Below are positions 41,097 to 52,199 of a DNA stretch of 64,000 nt, in pieces. Source of the DNA: Caryophanon tenue (GTDB taxonomy: Bacteria > Bacillota > Bacilli > Bacillales_A > Planococcaceae); contig NZ_MASJ01000038.1 of assembly GCF_001700315.1 (NCBI RefSeq), positions 1 through 64,000 of the forward strand. Direction: 5' to 3'. The position numbers and the translations under genes are program-made. The notes below the pieces were generated by a model. That model worked only from the letters and a program-made list of their open reading frames with translations, was not told where the DNA came from and did not search any database. How positions within the stretch are numbered: the first letter of the stretch is position 1; each line of letters begins with the position of its first letter.

Positions 41097-41726
41097 TTAT
41101 TTTGTACCAAATAAACGGTCGCCTGCGTCACCTAAACCTGGAACGATATAACCGTGATCATCTAGTTTTTCATCAAGCGCTGCAATATAAATATCTACAT
41201 CCGGATGCTCGTCTTGAATTGCTTTTACACCTTCTGGAGCTGCAATTAAGCACATGAACTTAATGCTTTTTGCGCCGCGCTTTTTAAGAGAGTTAATGGC
41301 TTCAACTGCAGAACCACCTGTTGCTAACATCGGATCTACGATAATGAAGTCACGCTCTTCCACATCTGCTGGAAGCTTCGCATAGTATTCTACTGGCTTT
41401 AATGTTTGTGGGTCACGGTATAAACCGATATGTCCAACCTTCGCTGCTGGAATTAATTTTAAAACGCCATCAACCATGCCAATACCCGCACGTAAAATTG
41501 GTACGATTGCAATCTTTTTACCTGATAACACTTTTGCTTTAGCAGTTGTTACTGGTGTTTTTACGTCGATTTCTTCTAACGGTAAATCACGTGTAATTTC
41601 AAACGCCATTAAAGTTGCTACTTCGTCAACTAATTCACGGAATTCTTTTGTACCCGTCTTTTCGTCACGAATGTGTGTTAACTTATGTTGGATTAGTGGG
41701 TGATCAAATACATATACTTTGCTCAT
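41097..41726 (-). CDS. upp: Uracil phosphoribosyltransferase
   Basis: 209 residues from the ATG at 41726, preceded by CAGGAGCG; six upstream in-frame codons are excluded. The PRPP loop is [14 protein letters not shown] (about 131-144), and the uracil-binding C-terminal [17 protein letters not shown] is intact. It converts uracil and PRPP to UMP for pyrimidine salvage. It is followed by its own terminator. glyA lies upstream, separated by 280 nt with the glyA terminator. Confidence 0.97.
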   Translation of the reverse strand: MSKVYVFDHPLIQHKLTHIRDEKTGTKEFRELVDEVATLMAFEITRDLPLEEIDVKTPVTTAKAKVLSGKKIAIVPILRAGIGMVDGVLKLIPAAKVGHIGLYRDPQTLKPVEYYAKLPADVEERDFIIVDPMLATGGSAVEAINSLKKRGAKSIKFMCLIAAPEGVKAIQDEHPDVDIYIAALDEKLDDHGYIVPGLGDAGDRLFGTK

Positions 41727-41970
41727 GCAAATCGCTCCTGTCATTTAATTATCTGAACTAGTATATCAGTTTCATGCTATGTTTACGAGAAATTTCATGC
41801 AATATTACATACTTATTGTCGTTTTTTTGTCCCTCACTATCGTTTGATAAATCAATCTATTTTAAATTCACGAACAATCTTATCATTTTTGCTAAATTGC
41901 ACATAAATATGCTCATTTTCTGATTTTCATATTTTTTCATGATGTTAGTCATTAAGCCATACTAATACGA

Positions 41971-42001
41971 AAAAACCCGTCCCTCGAAAGGAACGGGTTT
42001 T
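41971..42001 (-). terminator. Terminator after glyA
   Basis: AAACCCGT/ACGGGTTT stem with CC/GG extension and a TTTTTCG tail on the minus strand. The rest of the 280-nt gap to upp shows no gene. Confidence 0.85.
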
Positions 42002-42006
42002 ACTCA

Positions 42007-43263
42007 TTATGCGTATAATGGGTATTTTGCAGTTAATGCTGCTACACGCTCAAGCGCTTCTGCTTTTACTGCTTCACTTACTGTGCCATCTTCAACATTT
42101 TTTAATACGTTTGCAATAATCTTACCAACTTCACGTGCATCTTCTTCTTTGAAGCCACGAGAAGTGATTGCTGCCGTACCGACACGAACACCTGATGTTA
42201 CGAATGGTTTTTCTGTATCGTAAGGAATTGTGTTTTTATTTGTTGTAATCGCTACTTCATCTAATACGTGCTCAGCTACTTTACCAGTTAAGCCTAAAGA
42301 TTTAACGTTTAATAATAATAAGTGGTTATCTGTACCACCTGATACGATTTCAACGCCTTCTTCGATTAAGCTTGCTGCTAACGCTGCTGCATTTACTTTA
42401 ATTTGTTTTGCATATTCTTTGAATTCAGGTTGTAATGCTTCACCGAATGCTACAGCTTTTGCAGCGATTACGTGCATTAATGGACCGCCTTGAATCCCAG
42501 GGAATACAGATTTATTTAATTCTTTTTCCCATTTTTCATCGTTTGTTAAAATCATTCCACCACGTGGACCACGTAATGTTTTATGTGTTGTTGTTGTAAC
42601 AAAGTCAGCGTAAGGAATTGGCGATTGGTGTTCACCAGCAGCTACAAGACCTGCAATGTGAGCCATGTCTACCATGAAGTATGCGCCTACTTCATCAGCG
42701 ATTTCGCGGAATTTCGCGAAGTCGATTGCACGTGGGTATGCTGAAGCACCTGCAACGATTAATTTTGGTTTTGCGTCTAACGCTTTTTGACGAACATCTT
42801 CATAATCGATTACGTGTGTATCTTCTGTTACACCGTACTCTACGAAGTTGTATAAAATACCTGAGAAGTTTACTGGTGAACCATGTGTTAAATGACCACC
42901 GTGAGATAAGTTCATCCCAAGTACTGTGTCACCAGGTTGTAAAATTGTATGGTAAACTGCCATGTTTGCTTGTGCACCTGAGTGTGGTTGCACGTTTACA
43001 TATGCTGCACCAAATAATTCTTTTGCACGGTCACGCGCGATGTTTTCTACTACGTCTACATGCTCACAACCACCGTAGTAGCGTTTGCCTGGGTAACCTT
43101 CTGCGTATTTATTTGTTAAGTAAGAACCTTGTGCTTCCATTACTGCTTCTGTTACGAAGTTTTCTGAAGCGATTAACTCGATGTTGTCATTTTGACGTTT
43201 TTTCTCTGCAAAAATTGCCTCTAGTACCGCGTTGTCTTGTGCTGCTAATTTTTCAAATGCCAT
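42007..43263 (-). CDS. glyA: Serine hydroxymethyltransferase
   Basis: 418 residues. The PLP lysine is in [14 protein letters not shown] (about 222-235), and [16 protein letters not shown] and [15 protein letters not shown] near the N-terminus are family signatures. It interconverts serine and glycine and feeds one-carbon units to tetrahydrofolate. The leader (43264-43337) contains a GGGG/CCCC hairpin at 43307-43322 and the ribosome site AGGGAGG. Codon use indicates high expression. Confidence 0.97.
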   Translation of the reverse strand: MAFEKLAAQDNAVLEAIFAEKKRQNDNIELIASENFVTEAVMEAQGSYLTNKYAEGYPGKRYYGGCEHVDVVENIARDRAKELFGAAYVNVQPHSGAQANMAVYHTILQPGDTVLGMNLSHGGHLTHGSPVNFSGILYNFVEYGVTEDTHVIDYEDVRQKALDAKPKLIVAGASAYPRAIDFAKFREIADEVGAYFMVDMAHIAGLVAAGEHQSPIPYADFVTTTTHKTLRGPRGGMILTNDEKWEKELNKSVFPGIQGGPLMHVIAAKAVAFGEALQPEFKEYAKQIKVNAAALAASLIEEGVEIVSGGTDNHLLLLNVKSLGLTGKVAEHVLDEVAITTNKNTIPYDTEKPFVTSGVRVGTAAITSRGFKEEDAREVGKIIANVLKNVEDGTVSEAVKAEALERVAALTAKYPLYA

Positions 43264-43337
43264 TTCTGAAAAATCCTCCCTGAATTAAATAATCTATTAT
43301 TTATTAAATAGGGGGAGTACCCCTTAAACCACATAAA

Positions 43338-43877
43338 TTAACGATACTGCGCGCGCTCGCCACCAATAAGCTTTGGACGCGTTGTAGCTGTTGCGACAAT
43401 CGCTTCGCCAATATGACGAATCGTTGTACGTACCGGAACAGCGACATGTTTTAAATGCATACCGATGAATGTTTGACCGATATCAATGCCATAATGTGCC
43501 ACAATATGCTCAACGACAACTGGGTCATCGAAATGTTCATATGCATATGCCGACATCGAACCACCAGCTGTGCGAACCGGTATAACAGATACTTGCTCTA
43601 GTTGATAACGTTCGGCTGCTGCACGTTCAATCGTTAATGCACGATTAATATGCTCACACCCTTGAAACGCCAAATACAACTGATGTTTTTTCGCAAAATG
43701 TTGTAAAGGTAGCCATAATTGTTCAGCTACACTTTGTGTTCCAGCTGTACCAATGTGCTCGCCGATCACTTCAGACGTAGAACAACCTACGACTAAAATT
43801 TGATGTGGGCGTACGGTTGGTAAAATGATTGTTTCAAACTGTTCTAGTAATGCTGTCAGTTGTTGTTCAATCGTCAT
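43338..43877 (-). CDS. ywlG: UPF0340/TIGR01440 family protein YwlG
   Basis: 179 residues. VVGCSTSEVIGEHIGTAGT (about 30-48) and AFQGCEHINRAL (about 70-81) match the YwlG family, for which no reaction is established. The protein is soluble and of normal length. It is placed between rpiB and glyA as in B. subtilis and follows rpiB by 12 nt, so it is transcribed with it. Confidence 0.88.
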   Translation of the reverse strand: MTIEQQLTALLEQFETIILPTVRPHQILVVGCSTSEVIGEHIGTAGTQSVAEQLWLPLQHFAKKHQLYLAFQGCEHINRALTIERAAAERYQLEQVSVIPVRTAGGSMSAYAYEHFDDPVVVEHIVAHYGIDIGQTFIGMHLKHVAVPVRTTIRHIGEAIVATATTRPKLIGGERAQYR

Positions 43878-43889
43878 CGAAACACCTTC

Positions 43890-44327
43890 TTAGTTTTCAA
43901 GCTCAGCAATTTTTTGGATACGTTTTTCGTGACGGCCACCTTCAAAATCCGTGTTTAACCACGTTTCAACGATTTCACGTGCTAAACCTGGGCCAATAAC
44001 ACGCTCGCCCATTGCTAAAATATTTGAGTCGTTATGGCAACGAGTTGCTTTCGCTGAAAATACATCATGTACTAATGCACAACGAATGCCTTTTACTTTA
44101 TTAGCTGCAATTGAAATGCCAATACCCGTTCCGCAAATTAAAATACCACGGTCATATTCACCAGCTGCTACACGTTCTGCTACTGGTTTCGCATAATCTG
44201 GGTAGTCCACTGAGTCATTGTTTTGTGGGCCGAAGTCAGTATATTCAATATTTAATGAAGTTAATAAATCCATAATCTCGCGACGTAAATTATTTCCGCC
44301 ATGATCTGAAGAAATTGCAATTTTCAA
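43890..44327 (-). CDS. rpiB: Ribose-5-phosphate isomerase B family
   Basis: 145 residues. SSDHGGNNLRREI at the start, the catalytic cysteine in ICGTGIGISIAANKVKGIRCALVHD (about 65-89), and the phosphate-binding arginine-rich end are conserved. It interconverts ribose 5-phosphate and ribulose 5-phosphate in the pentose phosphate pathway. It is the YwlF orthologue by neighbourhood (ywlE, ywlG, glyA). A chemoreceptor gene has been inserted between it and ywlE. Confidence 0.92.
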   Translation of the reverse strand: MKIAISSDHGGNNLRREIMDLLTSLNIEYTDFGPQNNDSVDYPDYAKPVAERVAAGEYDRGILICGTGIGISIAANKVKGIRCALVHDVFSAKATRCHNDSNILAMGERVIGPGLAREIVETWLNTDFEGGRHEKRIQKIAELEN

Positions 44328-44533
44328 GGATGGTCCCTCTTTTCATTTGTTTTCTTCATTAGTTTATCATGCCTACTCAAGAAAAACATCTGTTTCCACA
44401 TTACTGACAATGACCGCGCAATGTAAAAAACGAATGTTTCCTATATTTAAACATGAAATGTCGTTTTTTTAAAGCCCTTTTCCGAAAGTTTTATACTTCA
44501 AATTTCGTAAAATTCGCCTTTTAAGCAAAAAAC

Positions 44534-44568
44534 GGATTGAAAGATGATTTTTCACCATCCTTCAATCC
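44534..44568 (-). terminator. Terminator after the chemoreceptor gene
   Basis: GGATTGAAAGATG/CATCCTTCAATCC stem (one G-U pair) with a TTTTTTGC tail on the minus strand. Confidence 0.8.
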
Positions 44569-44583
44569 ACTTTTTCCGAATAA

Positions 44584-45873
44584 TTATTGTGAACGGTCAA
44601 ATTGCTGAATACTCTTAAACAGCAGCGCTGCTTGCTCGTCTAATAATTTTGCTAATTCGTTTACTTGCGCAATAGACGCACGTTGTGTTTTCGTTAAGTT
44701 TGCCACTTCATCTGCCCCTGCGGATGTTTCTTCTGCAACCGCTGCAACTTCTTGCGATTGGCTTGCTGTGCTCGCAATATTATTCATTTGTTGCTCAACA
44801 AGCTGTGATATTTCAACAATAGCCGTTGCCATTTGGGTCACATCGCGTGACATGCTATCTACCGCTTGCGTCGTTTCATGCATTTTCGCTGTTTCTTGCA
44901 CCGCTAAACTAACTTGCCCTTCCATTTGTTGCACAACGGTAGACACATTGTGTTGTATCGTGCGAATAAGCGTCGAAATACCACTTACTGCCTGTGCACT
45001 TTCATCCGCTAATTTACGAACTTCCTCTGCAACAACCGCAAAGCCTTTACCATGCTCCCCTGCACGCGCCGCTTCAATGGATGCATTGAGTGCGAGTAAA
45101 TTTGTTTGGTTCGCAATATCACCGACCAATATATTAATCGCTTCAATTTTCGCGGTATTTTGCTCTAATTCTTTAATCGATGTTAACGCGTCATCATTGC
45201 CATCAACAATCGTTTGAATGCCGGCTACTAAACTTGTGACAACTTCATTTGTTGTCGTCAAATGATGTAAAATTTGTGACGTTTGATTCGCTGAATGTTC
45301 GGCACGTTCATTCACTTCCTCCGCTAACACCCGCACTTCCTCAATCGCCTCAACCGTATGTTGCACCGCATTCGCTGACATATCTGCCCCTTCTGCAATA
45401 TGTCCAATCGTTTCAGAAATTGACTCCGCTTGTTGCGTTGTCGCGGTCGTTTCCTGTGTTAAATGCTGCATCGTTTGCTTCGTCGTATCGACATTTTGTT
45501 CAATTGTTTCAACCATGCTACGCAAGTTTTCAAGCATTTGTTGGAATGCTTTCGATACCGCATTAATCTCATCATCACGTTCAAATTGAACTTCTACATC
45601 CTTGCCAATTTGTCCTGAAGCTGCTCGCTCAGCTGCTTCTTCTAAACGTTGTAATGGACGCACTAAAATTAAGCTAAAAATCGCAGCTAAAATACCTGAC
45701 CATGTAATCCCTAACACATATGTACCAATTTCAAAAATACGACGGTCAATGTGTTCAAAATAACGTGGTTGTAAAAATTCAATAAAGAAAAAGCTCGTTG
45801 AATATGTAATGATAGCTAATGCGACAACAAATAGAACCATTTGTTTCCGCAAACTAAAGCGATGTTTTTTCAT
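44584..45873 (-). CDS. Methyl-accepting chemotaxis protein with minimal external domain
   Basis: 429 residues. Two membrane helices (about 11-30 and 47-68) are separated by only about 16 residues ([17 protein letters not shown]), so there is almost no external sensor. A HAMP domain follows (about 70-122, [19 protein letters not shown]), then the signalling hairpin whose tip reads [35 protein letters not shown]. It must signal to CheA, possibly sensing membrane state or intracellular cues. Its ATG overlaps the ywlE stop (ATGA), an arrangement not found in B. subtilis, where mntP occupies this region. Confidence 0.9.
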   Translation of the reverse strand: MKKHRFSLRKQMVLFVVALAIITYSTSFFFIEFLQPRYFEHIDRRIFEIGTYVLGITWSGILAAIFSLILVRPLQRLEEAAERAASGQIGKDVEVQFERDDEINAVSKAFQQMLENLRSMVETIEQNVDTTKQTMQHLTQETTATTQQAESISETIGHIAEGADMSANAVQHTVEAIEEVRVLAEEVNERAEHSANQTSQILHHLTTTNEVVTSLVAGIQTIVDGNDDALTSIKELEQNTAKIEAINILVGDIANQTNLLALNASIEAARAGEHGKGFAVVAEEVRKLADESAQAVSGISTLIRTIQHNVSTVVQQMEGQVSLAVQETAKMHETTQAVDSMSRDVTQMATAIVEISQLVEQQMNNIASTASQSQEVAAVAEETSAGADEVANLTKTQRASIAQVNELAKLLDEQAALLFKSIQQFDRSQ

Positions 45874-46307
45874 TCGTTGGCCTCCGTCAATTGTAATTGG
45901 TCAATTGCTTGCTGTAACTCTTGAAACGTTTGCGTATACACTGCCTTCGAGCCACCATATGGATCTTGCACATCTTTTGTGCTAGCTGTTGCAAATTCAT
46001 GTAATGTAAACAGCTTTTGCGCATATTGTGGTGCAGCTTGTAAAATCGTCATTTTATGTGCATTTGTCATCGTTAAAATAACCGTTGCCCACTCTAATTG
46101 TGTTACTTCTAAAAGCTGTGCTTTATGTTCATGCGGAATACCTTGCTCTGCTAAGATCGCTTGCGCATGTGCGGACATCGCTTCTCCTCCATGAGCATAA
46201 ATACCTGCTGATTGAACAGCGACATGTTGTATTTTTTTCGCACGTAATATTGCTTCTGCCATTGCAGAACGACATGTGTTTCCGGTGCATACAAATAATA
46301 TCTTCAT
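45870..46307 (-). CDS. ywlE: Protein-arginine-phosphatase YwlE (low-molecular-weight phosphatase fold)
   Basis: 145 residues. The P-loop [14 protein letters not shown] (about 6-19) contains the catalytic cysteine and the threonine that distinguishes arginine phosphatases from tyrosine phosphatases. The general-acid aspartate is in VQDPYGGSK. It removes phosphoarginine placed by McsB on proteins destined for ClpCP degradation. In the usual place between tsaC and rpiB, but its end overlaps the start of a chemoreceptor gene, so both are co-expressed. Confidence 0.92.
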   Translation of the reverse strand: MKILFVCTGNTCRSAMAEAILRAKKIQHVAVQSAGIYAHGGEAMSAHAQAILAEQGIPHEHKAQLLEVTQLEWATVILTMTNAHKMTILQAAPQYAQKLFTLHEFATASTKDVQDPYGGSKAVYTQTFQELQQAIDQLQLTEANE

Positions 46308-46531
46308 GTTCGGCTTCCCCTTTCGTTCACAATCATCTCTACATAAATCTCATACTTTTGATGCATATATGAGTAGCATAACAAAAGTTATTTCTGATGA
46401 AAAGTATTGTACCTTTTTCACTTTTTTTAAAATAACATCGCAATGTTCACTCTTCTCTTTTCGTCGCTACATCACTTTTCTGAAATCATTCATCATAAAT
46501 AATTATTAAAATAATCGCTACGGGCTATAGA

Positions 46532-46569
46532 AAAAGACACTAACGTCTGCCATATCGTTAGTGTCTTTT
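46532..46569 (-). terminator. Terminator after tsaC
   Basis: Perfect AAAAGACACTAACG/CGTTAGTGTCTTTT stem with a TTTTTC tail on the minus strand. The rest of 46308-46531 shows no gene; mntP, expected near here, is absent. Confidence 0.85.
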
Positions 46570-46572
46570 CAT

Positions 46573-47580
46573 TCATCGATAATATTGATGACCTGCTGCT
46601 TTTTCTAAACGATTCATAATCGCAGCACCTACGCCTGCTTCATCAATCGTCGTTGCCAAAATAATCGTTGCATCCGTATGGTCACATGCGCGTAATGCAT
46701 CGTATAAACGTACCGCCATTTGTTCCGCTGTTGTACCAAAACGGAATATATACGGCGCATCAATCACCATATCATCCGGCGCTAATACCGCCACGCGATG
46801 ACCTTGCGCCTGTAATTGTTGTACTGCTTCTTGTATCTTTACTGCGCTTGGCTTAATTAAATAAACCGGTGCATTTGGTGCGTAATGTGTATATTTCATA
46901 CCTGGCGCTTTCGGGGTTTCCTTCGCTTCTGCTTGTAACTTGGTTGGCTGAAATACCTCACCGATCACTGCTTCTAACATTTCTTTTGTCACGCCACCTG
47001 GACGTAAAATTGTAGGTATATCCGTTGTCATATCGAGTACCGTTGATTCGACACCAATACCCGTCGCGCCACCGTCTAACACCATCGGAATACGTCCTGC
47101 TAAATCCTCAAACACATGCTGTGCTTCTGTCGGACTCGGTTTACCACTACGATTTGCACTCGGTGCTGCAACTGGCTTGCCTAATTGGCGTAACAGTGTC
47201 AGTGCTACATCATGGTCTGGCATACGTAAGCCAACTGTTGATAGTCCCGCCATCACACTCGGCGCTAATACATTTGGCTTTGCCTCCATAATTAATGTTA
47301 ATGCCCCTGGCCAAAACGCCTCCATACATTGGCGCGCTTTTTCAGGCACATGTGTAATATAATGCGCTACTTCTTCGATTGTTCCAATATGCACAATTAA
47401 CGGATTGTCAGCCGGGCGTGCTTTTGCTGCAAAAATTTTGCGCACTGCTTCTTCATCCGTTGCAATCGCCCCTAAACCATACACTGTTTCAGTTGGAAAA
47501 GCGACGACTTCTTGTTGCTCTAAAAAAGCAATTGCTTGTGCATAACTTGCTGGTTGCGCTGTTTCCACAATTGTTTTCAT
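46573..47580 (-). CDS. ywlC: L-threonylcarbamoyladenylate synthase (TsaC/Sua5, YwlC)
   Basis: 335 residues, the longer Sua5 form. The YrdC domain (about 10-200) has VAFPTETVYGLGAIA and KARPADNPLIVHI, and the C-terminal Sua5 domain (about 220-335) begins APGMKYTHYAPNAPVYLI. It makes threonylcarbamoyl-AMP for t6A37 modification of ANN-decoding tRNAs. It lies only 21 nt after prmC. In spore-forming relatives spoIIR separates the two. Confidence 0.94.
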   Translation of the reverse strand: MKTIVETAQPASYAQAIAFLEQQEVVAFPTETVYGLGAIATDEEAVRKIFAAKARPADNPLIVHIGTIEEVAHYITHVPEKARQCMEAFWPGALTLIMEAKPNVLAPSVMAGLSTVGLRMPDHDVALTLLRQLGKPVAAPSANRSGKPSPTEAQHVFEDLAGRIPMVLDGGATGIGVESTVLDMTTDIPTILRPGGVTKEMLEAVIGEVFQPTKLQAEAKETPKAPGMKYTHYAPNAPVYLIKPSAVKIQEAVQQLQAQGHRVAVLAPDDMVIDAPYIFRFGTTAEQMAVRLYDALRACDHTDATIILATTIDEAGVGAAIMNRLEKAAGHQYYR

Positions 47581-47601
47581 GTCTTCTTGACCTCTTCTGC
47601 A

Positions 47602-48456
47602 TTATGCTTGAATTTCACAAAATACCATACGCTCTTTACCGTTAATATCATTCACAATTTCGATGACTGCTTGCGGAAAATGTTCACGGAAAAAGCCAGC
47701 TACTGCTGCTCCTTGTGTATACCCAATCTCAACACCGATAAATGCCGGACGATTGATCATCGCACCGACTTGCTCAGCTAGTTTACGATATAAAATCAAT
47801 CCATCCTCATCTGCAAATAATGCTGAGTGGGGCTCATGTGCCGTTACAACTTCAGACATTTCTGCTAAATCCTCATGCGCAATATACGGAGGGTTCGACA
47901 AAATAACATCCCATTTTTCGGTTGCAATCGGCTCCGTTAAATCACCTAAGCGAAATGCAATATCGGCTTGTAAAGCAGCTGCATTTTTCGTTGCTGTGGC
48001 AAGCGCGCTTTCTGATAGATCAGTTGCGACCACATCGAGTTGCGGCGCTTCTAGCTTCATTGTAATGGCAATTGCCCCACTGCCTGTCCCAATATCAGCT
48101 AAACGAATTGGTGCATCACCAAATAATTTACGAATTCGCGTTAACGCACCAACAATTAATTCCTCTGTTTCCGGTCGTGGAATCAACACCGACTCATCAA
48201 CCATAAATGTACGACCGTAAAATTCCTCTACCCCTGTAATATATTGAACTGGGCGACCTTGTGCGTGTTGCTCGACCATGTTGTTATATAGCTCAATTTG
48301 CTCAGCATCCATCGCGTCATGCATCGCCATCATTAATGCACTATACGATTTCCCCGTTACGTGTTGCAGTAATAAACGAGCTGCTGTTTCCTCACGATCA
48401 TGTTCAATTAAAAAAGAAGAAGCCCAATGAAGGACTTCTAAATGGGTTTTAGTCAT
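47602..48456 (-). CDS. prmC: Peptide chain release factor N5-glutamine methyltransferase
   Basis: 284 residues. A helical N-terminal substrate domain (about 1-80) precedes the SAM-binding fold with [11 protein letters not shown] (about 117-127) and the catalytic NPPY motif in [12 protein letters not shown] (about 185-196). It methylates the GGQ glutamine of release factors. The ATG lies 8 nt inside the 3' end of prfA, so enzyme and substrate are translationally coupled. Confidence 0.95.
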   Translation of the reverse strand: MTKTHLEVLHWASSFLIEHDREETAARLLLQHVTGKSYSALMMAMHDAMDAEQIELYNNMVEQHAQGRPVQYITGVEEFYGRTFMVDESVLIPRPETEELIVGALTRIRKLFGDAPIRLADIGTGSGAIAITMKLEAPQLDVVATDLSESALATATKNAAALQADIAFRLGDLTEPIATEKWDVILSNPPYIAHEDLAEMSEVVTAHEPHSALFADEDGLILYRKLAEQVGAMINRPAFIGVEIGYTQGAAVAGFFREHFPQAVIEIVNDINGKERMVFCEIQA

Positions 48457-49525
48457 TCTCGTTTAAACGCTCAAGTTTAGAAGCTTGCTCTTCTAAAATT
48501 AATGCGTCAATTACTTCATCTAGCTTACCTTCAACAATTTGGTCTAATTTTTGAAGTGTTAAGCCGATACGATGGTCTGTTACACGGTTTTGTGGATAGT
48601 TGTACGTACGGATACGCTCTGAACGGTCACCTGTACCTACTGCTGATTTACGTGTTGAGTCGATTTCTGCTTGCGCTTCTGCACGGTGCTTTTCTGCTAC
48701 ACGCGCTACTAAAATTTTCATCGCTTTTTCACGGTTTTTAATTTGAGAACGCTCATCTTGCATCGATACAACAACACCTGTTGGTAAGTGGGTCATACGT
48801 ACAGCTGACATCGTTGTATTTACAGACTGACCACCTGCACCAGATGATGCGAATGTATCTACACGAATATCTTTTTCATGAATTTCAACATCTTCTACAT
48901 GCATTTCTGGTAAACATGCCACTGTCGCTGTTGATGTATGGATACGACCTTGTGATTCTGTTGCAGGTACACGTTGTACGCGGTGTGCACCGTTTTCGAA
49001 TTTGAATTTAGAATATGCACCTTGTCCGTTAATCATAAAGATAACCTCTTTATAACCGCCTGATGGGTTTGGTGTTGCTTCCATAATATCAATTTTCCAA
49101 CCTTGTGTTTCTGCATAACGTGTATACATACGGAATAAATCGCCAGCAAAAATATTTGCCTCGTCGCCACCTGCTGCACCACGAATCTCCATAATTACGT
49201 TTTTCGAATCATTCGGGTCTTTTGGAATTAATAATACACGTAAACGCTCTTCTAATTCTTCAATCGACGTCTTTAATTCGTTAAACTCTTCTTTCACCAT
49301 CTCTAACATATCTGGGTCTTTTTCGATGTCTAACATTTCACGTGCGTCCGCAAACTGCGCTTTTGCTTCTTTATATTCACGGTATGCATCTACCGTATCT
49401 TGAATATCTGACTGCTCTTTCGAATAGTCACGTAATTTTTTCGTGTCACTTACGATATCCGGGTCACTTAATAATTCATTTAAGCGTTCATAACGGTCTT
49501 CAACCGCTTGTAATCGATCAAACAT
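48449..49525 (-). CDS. prfA: Peptide chain release factor 1
   Basis: 358 residues from the ATG at 49525 after GAGGTGA; a GTG three codons upstream lies in the ribosome site. Domain 2 carries the stop-codon-reading PAT-type motif in [13 protein letters not shown] (about 180-192), and the GGQ loop is [17 protein letters not shown] (about 228-244). It recognises UAA and UAG and triggers peptide release. It overlaps prmC downstream. Confidence 0.97.
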   Translation of the reverse strand: MFDRLQAVEDRYERLNELLSDPDIVSDTKKLRDYSKEQSDIQDTVDAYREYKEAKAQFADAREMLDIEKDPDMLEMVKEEFNELKTSIEELEERLRVLLIPKDPNDSKNVIMEIRGAAGGDEANIFAGDLFRMYTRYAETQGWKIDIMEATPNPSGGYKEVIFMINGQGAYSKFKFENGAHRVQRVPATESQGRIHTSTATVACLPEMHVEDVEIHEKDIRVDTFASSGAGGQSVNTTMSAVRMTHLPTGVVVSMQDERSQIKNREKAMKILVARVAEKHRAEAQAEIDSTRKSAVGTGDRSERIRTYNYPQNRVTDHRIGLTLQKLDQIVEGKLDEVIDALILEEQASKLERLNEND

Positions 49526-49631
49526 GCTTATCACCTCTATAGAAATTTTTCGTGCGTTATATACGATACTTTTTTATATCTTTAACTCTATAAGTATAAA
49601 GAAATCATCGCCTGAATGCCACTACTAATAT

Positions 49632-50207
49632 TTATGTAAGTGGCGGATTTGTATGACATTTTCGACATACGGGATAATACGAGTCATTACCACCAATTTG
49701 AATTTGCTCTCCTGTGTACACAGGACGATTTTGTTCGTCAACACGTAAGTTCATCGTCGCCTTCTTTTGACAGAACCAACAAATGGTTTTCATTTCTTCA
49801 ACTTTATCGGCATATGTGAGTAAATACTGGCTACCTTCAAATAATTCATTACGGAAATCATTTTTCAACCCAAATGCCATTACAGGAATATTTAGTTCAT
49901 CAACGATTTGTGTAAATTGTATAATATGCGCTTTTTTCACAAATTGCGCCTCATCAATTAATACACAATATGGTTTTGGCTGGTGGTTTTTCACAATCTC
50001 AAATACATTTGTCTCATCATAAATTGCAATAGCTGGCTGACGCATGCCAATTCGACTTGATACATAGCCAACTTCATCTCGGTCATCGATACCTGATGTA
50101 AAAATTAAAACTGGTTTATTTTGTTCTTCATAGTTATGTGCCACTTTTAAAATTTCAATGGATTTTCCACTATTCATTGCACCGTATTTAAAAAATAATT
50201 GTGCCAT
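49632..50207 (-). CDS. tdk: Thymidine kinase
   Basis: 191 residues from the ATG at 50207, with GGAGG 8 nt upstream. The P-loop is [12 protein letters not shown] (about 7-18), DEAQF is at about 86-90, and the lasso zinc cysteines are CWFCQK and CRKCH. It phosphorylates thymidine for salvage into dTMP. The order rpmE-tdk-prfA-prmC is that of B. subtilis. It is complete and of usual length. Confidence 0.96.
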   Translation of the reverse strand: MAQLFFKYGAMNSGKSIEILKVAHNYEEQNKPVLIFTSGIDDRDEVGYVSSRIGMRQPAIAIYDETNVFEIVKNHQPKPYCVLIDEAQFVKKAHIIQFTQIVDELNIPVMAFGLKNDFRNELFEGSQYLLTYADKVEEMKTICWFCQKKATMNLRVDEQNRPVYTGEQIQIGGNDSYYPVCRKCHTNPPLT

Positions 50208-50250
50208 TCCCCGTTCCTCCACCTATCATTTATTTTAACGTTCAAACAAA

Positions 50251-50278
50251 ATGCCAGCCAAGATACCTTGGCTGGCAT
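50251..50278 (-). terminator. Terminator after rpmE
   Basis: Perfect ATGCCAGCCAAG/CTTGGCTGGCAT stem with a TTTTGTTTG tail on the minus strand. Confidence 0.85.
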
Positions 50279-50293
50279 TGTTGCAACAAATTA

Positions 50294-50497
50294 TTATTTG
50301 TTAAGACCGTATTTTTTGTTGAAACGATCTACGCGGCCATCAGCAGCAGCGAATTTTTGACGTCCAGTGTAGAATGGGTGACATTCGTCACAGAATTCTA
50401 CTGCGATTTTTTCTTTAACTGAACCTGTTTCAAATACGTTACCGCAAGAACATGTTACAGTTGCGATTTTGTAATCTGGGTGGATACCTTGTTTCAT
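50294..50497 (-). CDS. rpmE: 50S ribosomal protein L31, zinc-binding type
   Basis: 67 residues from the ATG at 50497, with GAGAGGAGA just upstream; the open frame continues 5' without a start signal. [20 protein letters not shown] and [10 protein letters not shown] hold the four cysteines of the C+ zinc-containing L31 form, as opposed to the cysteine-free L31 induced on zinc starvation. It belongs to the large ribosomal subunit at the central protuberance. It lies between rho and tdk as usual. Confidence 0.96.
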   Translation of the reverse strand: MKQGIHPDYKIATVTCSCGNVFETGSVKEKIAVEFCDECHPFYTGRQKFAAADGRVDRFNKKYGLNK

Positions 50498-50678
50498 ATT
50501 CGTTTTCTCCTCTCGCCCTGAGCCATCTAGCACAGAGTATTTTCGATCTGCACCTTACATAGCCCGAATATGTCATTACATGTAAACACGTAATGTATTG
50601 AGGTCAGCTATATATGTGCACGATTCATACCGATATATAATATCATAGGGAAATGACTTTCGCAACTATTTTACTCGA

Positions 50679-51962
50679 TTAAATTAAACCTTTACCGTTT
50701 GTTGCTTTTTTCATACCTTCATTTAGCTTTTCAAAAAACTCTTCATTGGATTCGGTATTGCGTAGCTTACGAATAAAACGCTCTGCAAAGTCCGGTGCAT
50801 CCGAGAATGTTTTGCGGATTGCCCATAATTTTTCAAGACGGTCCTCTGCAATTAATAACTCCTCTTTACGCGTACCTGAACGACGAATATCTAAAGCTGG
50901 GAAAATACGGCGCTCTGCTAAGCTACGGTCTAAATGTAGCTCGAGGTTCCCTGTTCCTTTAAACTCCTCGTAAATCACCTCATCCATACGTGAGCCTGTA
51001 TCAACAAGTGCTGTTGCTAAAATCGTTAAGCTACCGCCCTCTTCAATGTTACGCGCTGAACCGAAGAAACGTTTCGGACGGTGGAATGCTGCTGGGTCAA
51101 TACCACCTGAAAGTGTACGACCACTTGATGGAATAACTAAGTTATACGCACGTGCTAAACGTGTAATCGAATCCATTAAAATAATAACATCACGTTTTTG
51201 CTCCACTAAACGGCGTGCACGCTCTAATACCATTTCTGCCACTTTCACATGGTTTTCTGGCACTTCATCAAACGTTGACGATACGACATCCCCTTTAACA
51301 GAACGTTCAATATCTGTTACTTCTTCTGGACGCTCATCAATTAATAACACAATTAACTCCGCATCTGGATAATTTGTTGAAATCGCATTGGCAATCTCTT
51401 TTAATAATGAAGTTTTACCTGCTTTTGGTGGGGCTACAATTAAACCACGCTGCCCAAAACCTACTGGCGCAATTAAATCCATAATACGTGTTGATAAATT
51501 ACGCTTTGTTGTTTCAAGCTTAATTTGACGGTTTGGATATAACGGTGTTAATGCTGGGAAGTGAACGCGCTCTTTTGCAACTTCTGGGTCCTCACCGTTT
51601 ACCGCTTCTACTTGTAATAAACCATAGTATCGTTCATTTTCTTTTGGTGGACGTACTTTCCCGGTTACTTTATCGCCGTTACGTAAATCAAAACGACGAA
51701 TTTGTGATGCAGAAATATAAATATCTTCTTTACTTGGTGAATAGTTAATCGGGCGTAAGAAACCAAAGCCTTCACTTTGAATAATTTCCAAAACGCCTTC
51801 CATAAAGAAATAGCCCTCTGATTCTGAACGCGCTTTTAAAATCGCAAAAATTAATTCCTTTTTCGTCAGTTTACTATAGTAAGACACTTTGTATTGTTTC
51901 GCTAATCCGTACAATTCTTTTAGCGTCATACTTTCTAATTGTGCAATTGTCATCGATGACAT
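50679..51962 (-). CDS. rho: Transcription termination factor Rho
   Basis: 427 residues from the ATG at 51962, with GGAGC 7 nt upstream; a TTG two codons earlier is an alternative. The N-terminal Rho-N helix bundle, the cold-shock-like RNA-binding domain with EGFGFLRP (about 66-73), Walker A VAPPKAGKTSLLK (about 177-189) and Walker B VIILMDSITRLARAYN are intact. It is a ring-shaped RNA-dependent ATPase that ends untranslated transcription. No terminator hairpin is seen after it. The 237-nt upstream gap holds no gene and may contain its own Rho-responsive leader. Confidence 0.97.
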   Translation of the reverse strand: MSSMTIAQLESMTLKELYGLAKQYKVSYYSKLTKKELIFAILKARSESEGYFFMEGVLEIIQSEGFGFLRPINYSPSKEDIYISASQIRRFDLRNGDKVTGKVRPPKENERYYGLLQVEAVNGEDPEVAKERVHFPALTPLYPNRQIKLETTKRNLSTRIMDLIAPVGFGQRGLIVAPPKAGKTSLLKEIANAISTNYPDAELIVLLIDERPEEVTDIERSVKGDVVSSTFDEVPENHVKVAEMVLERARRLVEQKRDVIILMDSITRLARAYNLVIPSSGRTLSGGIDPAAFHRPKRFFGSARNIEEGGSLTILATALVDTGSRMDEVIYEEFKGTGNLELHLDRSLAERRIFPALDIRRSGTRKEELLIAEDRLEKLWAIRKTFSDAPDFAERFIRKLRNTESNEEFFEKLNEGMKKATNGKGLI

Positions 51963-52199
51963 TGGCAATGCTCCAGTCTATAAATAATTTTCACTTGTAT
52001 TGGTTTGAATAATAATTGCTACTATACGTAAGTAGCGAAGAATCTTGCTTAGGTAGAAGTAGAATAGAAGTATTACATGTAGCGCGAAGTACTACTGCAG
52101 GAAATTACGTAATATTAATATTATAACAAATATATAATGCGAAAAGAAAGAGCTGTCTAGCAAAGTTCACGCTTTACTAAACAACCCATGTGCCTCTTA

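Noticed and set aside
43264-43337. Glycine riboswitch or T-box before glyA
   Set aside because: The 74-nt gap is too short and shows only a small GGGG/CCCC hairpin.
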